A stretch of 64,000 nucleotides of DNA. It comes from Moringa oleifera. Its lineage: Eukaryota > Streptophyta > Magnoliopsida > Brassicales > Moringaceae. Made by a program: the position numbers and the translations under genes. The notes below the pieces were generated by a model. That model was not told the origin of the DNA. It searched no databases and worked only from the letters and a program-made list of their open reading frames with translations. This document shows, piece after piece, positions 43,700 to 53,884 of this stretch. The stretch is from the NCBI GenBank assembly GCA_021397835.1, contig JAJFZO010000889.1:2914001-2978000 (forward strand), read 5' to 3'. The first letter of the stretch is position 1; the number at the start of each line of letters is the position of its first letter.

Positions 43700-45990
43700 T
43701 TAGTAAAAATAAATAATTAATTATAATATAATTTTAGGTGATAACAAACTTTACATATTTAATTTATTTTTAAAAATATTAATATAATATAATTAAATAT
43801 TTATAATTAATATATATTTATTATTTATATTTATAACATTTATTTTAAAGTAAAAGTTTTACTCTTTGTTATCAAATAAACTTTCATATCCAAAAATTAA
43901 AAAAATTAAATATAAATTTATCAATTTATTTAAATTAAATTTTAACTTGAAATTTTTTAAATAAATTATTTACTCTATTTTAATTTCATCTCTTAAAATT
44001 AAATAATTTTTTATACAATATCTATTTTTAAAAATTTTTAAATGTTAATATTAAAAATATATTTTTAGTGTTTAAAAATTTTAAAAATTTTTATAACATT
44101 ACCTTGGATATTTCTTTACATTTATGAAAAATTTTAAATCAAAATTTGTTATATAGCATATTTAATTTAAATATTTTTAATTTTTTAATAAAATTTAATT
44201 TAAATTAAATTAATAAATTACTAAATAATTTATCATTAAATTTTAATAAATATTAAATTAGATTTAATTATTAATAAAATTTAAAAATATATAATAAAAA
44301 ATTTACATATTTACTTATTTTAAATATCACTCGAATTTAAATTTTTTGTTAAAATATAAATATTAAATACATTATAATTTTAATATAATTAAATAAAAGT
44401 AATTCCATTTTATCTCGCATAAATGGGGGATGACACAGGAGCAGACACAGGCGCTTCCGTTTCAGTCCTTTGACGCCTTAAAACGGGCTGGGTGTCCTGC
44501 GAATGTGTCCTGGTGCAGCGGGAGCTCACACCGAAACGCGAAGCAGAAAGAAAGCACCAATTTCAGCGGTTTTGGAAACCCATCCAAGAGTGGTGCGCCC
44601 TTCGCCCCCGGCAAGTTAGCACGGGCCCCGGTTTTGTCTCTGGGTCCTTCGATTTGCCATTCTTTATTCCCCCTGAAGCCTACCTCGAGGAGGACCATCT
44701 CTTTTACTCTATGCCTTTTGGTCATTGCCTCAAGTTCTCACAGATCTGAGCGACGCTCTCTCTCTCCATCGGTCTCATCGAAACGCATTTTCCGGCTTTC
44801 TGCTTCAAGAATACAGCAATTTCGATCGTATTTTTTCGATTTCTGTGCTAGTGTAAGGTTAGTTTTCTTCCAGGTTTACCGGATTTCGGTGGAGTTTCGT
44901 TTTGGATTTCGATGGATTTTGATTTGCATCTGTAATCGGGTTGTTGTGGTTGAATTCGGTTCGTTGTGGAAATTAGAGCTTTCCTTTTATTAATTTTTCT
45001 ATTTTCCCTGGTTTGAAGTGCCCTTCTTGTCCCACCGTTTGTGGTTTTTCCTTTTCCGTTGACGGATTTAGTTGAAACTAATAGTGGGTAATTGATTGGA
45101 GCTGTTTTCTTGAAATTAGGGTCTGTAACTAGATTTTGCTTAGTTCTGGATCTTTTCTATTGATTGAAGCATCGGACTTCATAATCAGATCTGTTGTTTT
45201 CATATTTTCTTAGTTTTTTTATAGAACAATTTTATCTATTTAGGTTATCTATTGAAACAATATAATATCAACAGGAGATAGAAGAGAAATTAGTCTTTAA
45301 ACTATTATGATTTAAAAACATGAGGTTGGAGATTGAATTTATGTTGCTGTCTGTTGGTGCTGTTCACTTAACTTTTTGAAGGTTTTGAGGCTTTTTTGGG
45401 ACTGTATTTTATTTGTTTAAAATTTATTAAATAAAATTTATATTTGATTGTAAATCTGTTTCTATCTGTTTGGTGTGTTTTTCAGGTATGACTTAGGTGC
45501 TAGTGGTGGGGCTGATTAGCTGTTTTTCTTCCCAAGCAGCAATGCGGGATACGAAGATGTAAGTCATTGAATTAATTCATCAACGTATGCCCCTCCTGAC
45601 AATATAAAGTAAAATGTTGGGTAAGCCTTTTCTTTTTTTTTGTGTCATTGAACATGTTCTTCAATGTTGTTGGGTGGTTTAATGTAGGATGTTGATGAGT
45701 ATGATGACTATGAGGAGGACAGAGAGGAGCAAGTGGAAGAAGCTCTTGAAGAGGATGAGGTGAAATATCAAGAGGAAGAAGAACGCAAGCCTACCAAGGA
45801 AGGGTTAGACTATCTTGAATTAAGACAGCGGTTGAAAGATTCTGTTAGAAAGAAGATGAAGAAGAAAAGTAGTTTTGCTCATTCAAACTTGCAGGAGAGG
45901 AAAAGGGAATTTCCAAATGATAAGTGAGTGATTGGTCATTTATTTTTATACAACTCTTAATGATAATTTGCCATTGTATTTTATCTTTCA
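43700..45990 (+). repeat. Left direct copy of the SPT2 promoter and 5' end
   Basis: Matches about 51440-53884 in the same orientation: AT-rich spacer, promoter, leader, first two coding exons and the start of intron 2. The match stops abruptly at 45990-45992. Differences include small indels near the leader (the right copy has about 50 extra bases after 52696 and about 40 near 52220). Confidence 0.88.
45542..45923 (+). pseudogene. Truncated 5' copy of the SPT2 gene
   Basis: It holds the equivalents of SPT2 coding exons 1 (45542-45558) and 2 (45688-45923) with the same splice sites. Exon 1 is 17 rather than 18 bases long, so the frame shifts and stops early in exon 2. Exon 2 has also lost nine bases (three codons). 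All later SPT2 exons are missing, replaced by the inverted copy of the unknown gene. It can no longer make SPT2 but may still serve as a transcribed leader for the gene that follows. Confidence 0.85.
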
Positions 45991-46463
45991 TATCTCAATC
46001 TCTTTGCCTTGTAAGAAGTTGTTGGTTTCTATTTATTTTATAAACAATAAATATAACCTAAAAGAAGTGTCAGTGAAGGTTTCATATCCTTTTTGTTGCA
46101 TGGTTCATATTTTGCTCATAGCAGTGACCTTGAACCAGCATTGCTTCGTACGCTAATATATGTAAATTCCGTATTACCAATAATGTGAAATGTACATGAA
46201 ATCGGTAAGTGTTTGATGTGGGTCTTGTAATTCCATTCATCTCGTGATCTGGGCATGATTTGCTTTATGGCATTGAATTTCACATGTAGCAATTGACTTG
46301 TTGTTGACATTAACTTGACACTCCCAAAAGGTTGATGAAGATCCAAGTGTTCATGTAAAATTGTCATACATTGGTTGTTGCTATATTGGTAATATTTATG
46401 ACGGGTTCTGCTAAGGATCTTAATCTCAGTGAGAAGTATTTTGAAATTTTCATGTTGTGTAGA

Positions 46464-49400
46464 ATGGGAAGTGCAGAAAACAAATCGAGATATGAAATGA
46501 GCGAGAAGATTTTCCAGATGTTCAAAGACTTTTTGACAAGGTACTTTGAAACGCATATATGCAGACGTACGATCACATTATCTTTGATTTTTTTCTTGTT
46601 TGCATATCTATCGAAATAGTGGGAAGTTTCCAAAAAATGTTGCATACTTCAGAGAGATCTTGGTATAGGTCACAACATAATTTGTTTGACCCAGTATGCT
46701 CTGTGGAATAGATGAGGGTTTTGGGCAATTCATCTTTTAGTTTACCTCATGTTAGTCCCCTGAACTCCTTTTCATGACAGATTCATCACATAAATACTTC
46801 TAATGTATCATTGATGCTTAGCGGCAGTGCATGTACCAAAAAGAGTAGAAAAGGAAAAGTAAAAAATTTCTCCAACATTAAGGATCCAAACGGAATTTAT
46901 GCAATAGTTTTGTATACTTAATAAGTGGATTTGAAGCCTTTCATTTACATAAAATGGTATAGTTACATTTTGTTGTCTCTGATTAATTTCAAAATAGTTA
47001 CCTTAAGCTCATCATCCACGTTTCTGAACGCTTTTATGTTCTCAACATGTTTTTCCTTTACAAATGTGAAATATGTTTTTTTTTAATTTCTGTAATGATG
47101 TAAAAAAGTCAAGTTTCTCTATTTGGTGACTTGTCAAACTTCATATATATCTTTCGTTGGTGGTTCTGCCTCTGAAAGGGTCACAAAGCTCGAGGAACTA
47201 GTCACTGTTGGAGGCAGATTACTTCGTGACTTTCAGCAGGGGTTGGGTAGGTGCATTGTTGTTATGTTTATTTGTTAGGAATGTTTAAATGGGGTTCTTT
47301 GCTATGTTGCTTAAGAAAGTTGTTTCTTATTTCCATGCAGAATTCATTCGACGTCCTATAAACACGACATCTGCGTTAATGAAAAACATTATTAAAGCTA
47401 ATGAAACAAAAAGGCTTAAATCATATGTCGAAGCAGGTTGTATCAATAGTCATGACAGTGTACGAAGCATGAGCAAGTGTAAGTACAATCATTCTTCAAA
47501 GCATCTTTCTTGTGAACATTTTAGTTTTATGATGTGCTTACTTTTGTTCTTCTGCTTTTCTCACACAATTTACTGGTTTTACTTCAACTATACCTCCAAT
47601 ATATGGGCAAAAATATTCATACAGAAGTACGTACATGCCTTAGTGGACTTCGTGACCATTTAATTAAAGGTAAAATCTTTTTGCCACTTGACTATCTTTT
47701 TCCTTAATTCTTTTCTCAGATCCATGAAATCTTATCTAAAGGGTGCCTGAAACATTGATTCATTTAGCATATAGCTTTCCATGTTTGATACACAGTTTCA
47801 TCTTTTCTTGCTAGAAGTTGTCATTTGTCAAACATTTTTTACACTATATTGTCAATGTGAACCTTTATGTATGAATTAACACATTTTATGCTTTAAGTTT
47901 GCGGCAGTAATTAGTAGTAAATGAAAGTGCTTAAATAACCCAATGCCTGGTTACATTGATGGAGGCTGTAACTTTGCAAGGTATTGTATTTTTGGGTGCG
48001 AGAAATAGACATTTGATTTTTCGCTGCTGCATCTGTAGTTTGGAAGTTAGTTGATGATTTTGTCCTTATGGTCAAAAGCAAATATTTAGGAGGAAAATGT
48101 TTGTTTTGATCATTTATGTTCTAGACAAAGTAAGTATTTTCTACTGTTCATTACCATGAAAAACTCAATCATGTTTAAATTTTTCCCGACCATTTTTTGT
48201 GACATGCATCAAGCGCTAACAATTTCCCATGAGTAATTAAAGGAAAAGAAAAAGATGGTAACCACGCAACATCTGAGCCTCTATTAAACATGGTGCTGAT
48301 TGATAGTTTTACTTGAAAGATTGGATATTGTAACCTTTTCCTGAGTGCGATGGTGGTTGGATAGATAAGCTGTGGTCTTGGAATTTGGAGAAAGAAAGAA
48401 TAAACAGAACGAGATTAGAATTTTTTACTGGTATTGATACAGTAGTATGCTATATATTAACAGCATTGGTATCTGGCAAAATTAAGGGGAGGAAATTTTG
48501 CATAAACCTCTCTTGTCCCAATACCCTTAGAAAGCAAATGCAGTTTTCTTCCCTTGTTTACCTGTTCATTTATGTTTCTATATGTTTTAACATGTTTCAT
48601 GCATTACTCAAAATTTTCTTGAAGAACACAATCATATGCTGCTTCCTGTTCTTTCTTTTCTGTTTAATACTTTTTAAGGTTGAATTTAATATGTAACATA
48701 TTCTGGAGGTGCAGCCAAAAGCATTCTAGATGAACTTGAATGCCTCCTAGAGGATGTGGCTGGTGCAATAAAAACTGCAGGTGAATGTCTCTCTCCTTCA
48801 CATCATAGAGAAATGGGTAATCAATTGGATGGACAAGCAACTGTTGACCAGGTTGGCTTCTTTTTTATAAATTTTTAGTGTATGTTTGTATTTGTCTTTA
48901 TTCTTTGTCTTTGAGAAATATGCATCCGTTACTGTTGTATGTAATATAAATGAGAAACTTCATTGCATCTGTCTTTGCTGTTGCCAATAATTCCTCAGCT
49001 GAATCCTCACTATGTTACACCTGGTATAACAACTACTAGAATCTCCATATTCACACTTCATTAACAGATACAGAAACATTAATGATACTAAGATCTGGGG
49101 AAATGATATAACCTGATGCTTGCAGGCTGTAAGAGCAATAATTCATTCATTTAGGAAATTAAGAGTAATTCAACGTCTACTAAACCTGTAGGTCCTGAAT
49201 ATTCCTTTTACCCTTGTGTCGTTGGTTCTGCATATTCCTTTAACCCTTGTTGTCGCAAGAAGCATGCAAAATTGTTCATAATTTTTTTTTTTTGGGTCAA
49301 GTTGTCTCATCAAGCCTGTAGATGATGAGCAGGATCCCAGGTTTTAATACCTTTTTGGTTGAACCATTTTATTTTCTTCAGGAGGTTCAGCCAGCATTTA

Positions 49401-49850
49401 CTTTGTACTGGGAATTGATGCAATATACTGTCAAATTTTTAATTATGTATCAATTAAACATGTCTTCTAGGATGAAATGGCTTCCCATCATCTTCAAGAA
49501 CCTGAAATGGCAGATTACGCTGTCTTGATGGGGATCATTTACAGTATGCTGAAGCAGGACTATGTGATGCAGGTGACACACTTCTTGCCTCTTAATTTCT
49601 TAATTTCAAAATTCTTGTTTAAAGAAAGCAGCACTTAGTATGATCCAGATTTAGACTAGTTCTGCCGTGGAAATACGTCTGTGCAGATGTGAAGACTGAC
49701 AAATATCATCTCTTTGTACAGGAAAAGATCGTCACCTCTGTGAATCTCAAGTCATTGTCAGGGACATTAGAAAGCTACAGCACAATGTGGTCTTTGCGTC
49801 CATTTGTAAATGATGAAATTATACATCAAGCTTGGAGACTTGTTCCTTAA
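46464..49850 (+). CDS. Plant protein of unknown function, copy 2 (230 residues), intact duplicate
   Basis: Seven exons: 46464-46540, 47179-47246, 47341-47478, 47628-47669, 48715-48851, 49471-49572, 49722-49850. Exon lengths equal those of copy 1 except exon 3, which is three bases shorter (one Pro of FLRRPP lost, now FIRRP). Every GT-AG border is kept, although the intron 1 acceptor is weaker (aaag instead of gtag). The frame is open throughout. Changes against copy 1 are mostly substitutions, such as E to T and Q to E in the last exon. The parental promoter was not copied; upstream lies the duplicated SPT2 promoter, leader and two exons in the same direction. Whether it is expressed or translated is unknown. 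An open frame without stops after this much divergence hints at constraint or a fairly recent origin. Confidence 0.65.
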
Positions 49851-51202
49851 TAGTCACAGGATGCATAACGTATCCTCCCAATTGCGAACTTCATTGCATT
49901 ATCTTCAAGGTCATAGCGAAGTAGAGCAGTAGACTTCCCTAATCCCATTTTCATCCCGACTCTTCTTGTTCCTGTTTCATCCAGTTCAGGTTTCATCTTT
50001 CCATTGATGATTTAGTTATGAAATTTATGGAACGAGGACAAGGTTTAATACTTTCAATACAATCTGATAGCTCTCTTTGAATTTTTTGTGCTTATGGTGA
50101 GAATTTGGTATGTATGAGGACAATTTGGATGTGCGAACATTATTCTCTGAAATGCAACGCTACTGTTATAAATTCTAAATTAATTAAAAATTATGATATG
50201 CTGTCATAAGTTATGATATTATATAAATTTTTAGCTTGTACTGCAACATGTTATACATTTTATCAGTAGGTTACCCTCCACAAGATGGGAATACTGAAAG
50301 GGTTATTATCATTGTTTTGTATGGTTGCAATCGAAGTGAGTGATATCTGAGTGCTGGTAGAAGTGTCACAGTCAGTGTTGCCTCCAATTGGTGGCAGGTC
50401 TCATTCCAAATTTAGTGGTATTTGGTTATTGGGGTGAACAAATTGGAAAACAAAATAAAATTTTTATAAATTTTGATATTCATTTTCATCAATTAAATTG
50501 TTATATTTAAAAAATAATAATTTAGTAATTTAAATTAATTTTATTAAAAATATTTAAATTAAAAGTTATATAATAAATTTTAACTTAAAATATGTTGCAA
50601 ATTTAAAAATTATTTAAATTGTTGTTATAAATCCTTTTATAATTTTTCATAATTTTATAATTTTTTGATGTTATTATTATAATAATAAATGTATAGAAAA
50701 TATGTATTTAACATTAAAAAATTATAAATTTTGTGAGAGCATTTTGAATTTATTTTTATATCTGTAAAAGTTTTTAAATCAAAATTTATTATATGAAAAT
50801 TTTAATTTATATTTTAATTTATAATTTTTAAGTAAAATTAAATTAATAAATTAAAATTTAATTTGTTATTTTTTAAATATAAAATATGATTAATAAAAAT
50901 AAAATAAATAAAAATTAATTTATTATTTTTAAATATAAAAATGTAGTTGATAAAATAAATAAATAGTAAAGTTTTATAAAATTTTTATAATAAAATAAAC
51001 GAAAAGCCAAAGGCAAAAGCTAAAGGCAGAGAGAGCATCATGTGATAGGGAGAAATTTTTGAATTGGAGTAACCATTTTCCAGATCACTTGAACCACACA
51101 ACAACATAATAATCTAGCAGTATTTTCTTTTATTTTTTTATCACAAGTATCCCACACTCAGACACAACATTGTCTTCTTGCTCTTGCTAGTGCAGAGCAG
51201 AA
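49851..51202. other. 3' flank of unknown gene copy 2
   Basis: The counterpart of 37157-38441 in reverse. It carries the probable 3' untranslated region of copy 2 (to about 50.4 kb), AT-rich spacer (50.46-51.0 kb), and the counterpart of the PEPCK 3' region (51.03-51.2 kb). No other gene is seen. Confidence 0.5.
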
Positions 51203-51346
51203 CTAGAAAATTGGACCAGCTGAAACGATCTCCTCAGTCAGCTTGCCGTCCCTCCCAATCTTGTAGTTAGTGAATGTCTCAAATTTCTTCCTGAATAGCC
51301 CAGCAAGCTTCGGGAGACTCTCGTTGTACGCCTTCTTACCAGCCCA
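51203..51346 (-). pseudogene. Isolated copy of the last PEPCK exon
   Basis: 144 bases, the same length as exon 12 (37013-37156), open to the stop codon, with the 3' splice site (ttgcttgcag) still present. Eight base differences by eye, several changing residues (for example D to G and L to P). No other PEPCK exon is nearby: the duplication ended inside intron 11. It is the outer end of the right inverted arm and lies antisense to any read-through transcript of unknown-gene copy 2. Confidence 0.93.
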
Positions 51347-51439
51347 CTGCAAGCAAGAAAATTCAAATAAGAAAATTCAAACAAGATCACACGTACGGAA
51401 AAAATATTATATAAAAAACTTTTAATTGCTTAAATAATT

Positions 51440-53884
51440 GTTTAATTAATTATAATATAATTTTATATTGTAACAAAATTTACATTATATTATTTAATTA
51501 TTTTAAATAAAAATATTAATTAATTTTTAAAAAATATTAATATGATTAATTAAAATATTTGTAATTAATATATATTATTTATGTTTATAAACTTTATTTT
51601 AATATAAAAGTTTCACTTAAATTTTAATTTATTAATTTAGTTTAATTAAACTTTAACTTAAAATATCTCAAAAATAATTCAAATGAATTATAAATTTTAT
51701 TTGAAATTTATCTTTCAAAATTGAATAACTTTTTATATAATATTTATTTTTAAACTTTTTAAATGTAAATTTTAAAAAATATATTTTCAGTACTTAAAAA
51801 ATTTTAAATTTTTTTGTAATATTTCCTTGAATATATTTTTTATATTTATGAAAAATTTAATATCAAAAGTTATTAGATAAATATTTAATTGAAATATTTT
51901 TGATTTTTTAATTTTTAAATAAAATTTAATTTAAACCAAATGAATAAATCAATAAATAATTTATCATTAAATATAATATTATATTTAATAATTAATAAAA
52001 TTTTAAAAACAAAATAAAAAATTTACATATTTAACTATTTTACGTATTATTTGAACTTAAATTTTTTTGTTAAAAATATAAAATATTTAATTTTTATATC
52101 ATTACACCATATAATTTGTTATTTTTTAATTATATTATATTTATATTATATTAAGTACATTATAATTTAAATTTAAATTTAATTTAATTAAATAAAAATA
52201 AATTCAATCTCGCATACTCCAAACGTTTTATCGAAGAGTGAAAACAACAGACTAATGGAGGGATAACAGATGGGGAAACACGGGGCGTTTCCGGGTCAGT
52301 CTTTTTGACGCCTTAAAACGGGCCGGGCATCTTCGAACGTGTCCTAATGCAGCGGGAGCTCACACCAAAACGCGAAGCAGAAAGAAAGCACCAATTTCTG
52401 CCGTTTTGGGAACCCAACCAAGAGTGGTGCGCCCTTCGCCCCCGGCGCACGTTAGCACGGGCCCCCGTTTTGTTTCTGGGTCCTTCGATTTGCCCCTTCT
52501 TTATTCCCCGTGAAACCTACCTCCAGGAGGACCATCTCTTTTACGCTATGCCTTTTGGTCATTGCCTCAAGTTCTCACGGATCTGAGCGACGCTCTCTCT
52601 CTCCATCAGTCTCATAGGAAGGCGTTTTCCGGCTTTCTGCTTCAAGGATAGCGCGATTCCGATCGTATTTTTTCGATTTCTGTGCTAGTGTAAGGTAATT
52701 GATAATGTATCCTTTCAGATTTGTCAATTTCGAGTTTTTTTCTTCCAGATTTACCGGATTTGGGGGGAGTTTCGTCTTGGATTTCGATGGATTTTGATTT
52801 GCATCTGTAATCGGGTTTCTGTGGTTGAATTCGGTTCGTTGTGGAAATTAGAGCTTTACTTTTATTAATTTTTCTATTTTTCCTTGGTTTGAAGCGGCCT
52901 TCTTGTGCCACCGTTTGTGGTTTTTCCTTTTCCGTTGACGGATTTAGTTGAAAGTAGTAGTGGATAATTGATCGGAGCTTTTTTCTTGAAATTAGGGTCT
53001 GTAACTGGGTCTGCTTAGTTCTGGATCTTTTCTATTGATTGAAGCATCGGACTTCATAATCAGATCTATTGTTTTCATATTTTCTTAGTTTTTTGAGAGA
53101 ACAATTTTATCTATTTAGGTTATCTATTGAAACAATATAATATCAACAGGAGATAGAAGAAAAATTAGTCTTTAAACTATTATGATTTAAAAACATGAGG
53201 TTGGAGATTGAATTTATGTTGCTGTCTGTTGGTTGTGTCCACTTTAACTTTTTGAAGGTTTTGAGGCTTTTTTGGGACTGTATTTTATTTGTTTAAAATT
53301 TATTAAATAAAATTTATATTTGATTGTAAATCTGTTTCTATCTGTTTGATGTGTTTTTCAGGTATAACTTAGGTGCTGGTGGTGGGGCTGATTAGCTGTT
53401 TTTCTTCCCAAGCAGCAATGCGGGGGTATGAAGATGTAAGTCATTGAATTAAATCATCAAAATATGTCCCTCCTGACAATGTAAAGTAAAATGTTGGGTA
53501 AGCCTGTTTCCTTTTTTTTTTGGGTTGTCATTGAGCATATTCTTCAATGTTGTTGGGTGGCTTCATGTAGGATGTTGATGAGTATGATGAGTATGACGAC
53601 TATGAGGAGGACAGAGAGGGGCAAGAGGAAGAAGCTCTTGAAGAGGATGAGGTGGAATATCAAGAGGCAGAAGAACGCAAGCCTACCAAGGAAGAGCTAG
53701 ACTATCTTGAATTAAGGCAGCGGTTGAAAGATTCTATTAGAAAGAAGATGAAGAAGGAAAGTAGTTCTGCTCATTCAAACTTGCAGGAGAAGAAAAGGAA
53801 ATTTCCAAATGATAAGTGAGTGATTGGTCATTTATTTTTATACAACTTTTACTGATAATTTGCTGTTGCATTTTATCTTTCATA
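51440..53884 (+). repeat. Right direct copy of the SPT2 promoter and 5' end
   Basis: Partner of 43700-45990. Here the sequence continues without a break into the rest of the SPT2 gene, so this is the parental position. The two direct copies flank the inverted 5.3-kb segment like a very large target duplication. Confidence 0.88.
52260..53417 (+). promoter_or_regulatory. SPT2 leader with 5' intron
   Basis: From about 52260 the sequence is GC-richer than the AT spacer before it. It holds CT-rich stretches typical of a plant leader (near 52590). A probable leader intron begins after gtgtaag near 52695 and ends at tttttcag (53361), 56 bases before the ATG. The same elements exist in the left copy (44.43-45.49 kb). 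No TATA box is evident. Confidence 0.5.

Larger units (their letters stand above)
45991..51372 (-). repeat. Right arm of the 5.3-kb inverted duplication
   Basis: Reverse-complement copy of 36992-42332. The inner junction is readable: SPT2 intron sequence shared with the full SPT2 copy ends at 45990-45992 and the inverted arm begins at 45991, with a two-base overlap (ta). The outer junction lies near 51372, in the copy of PEPCK intron 11, close to where SPT2 promoter sequence resumes. The spacer between the arms is about 3.65 kb. Confidence 0.9.

Noticed and set aside
44430..44993. Open frame of 187 residues
   Set aside because: It covers the promoter and leader of the truncated SPT2 copy; the frame is not kept in the sister copy at 52.3-52.9 kb.
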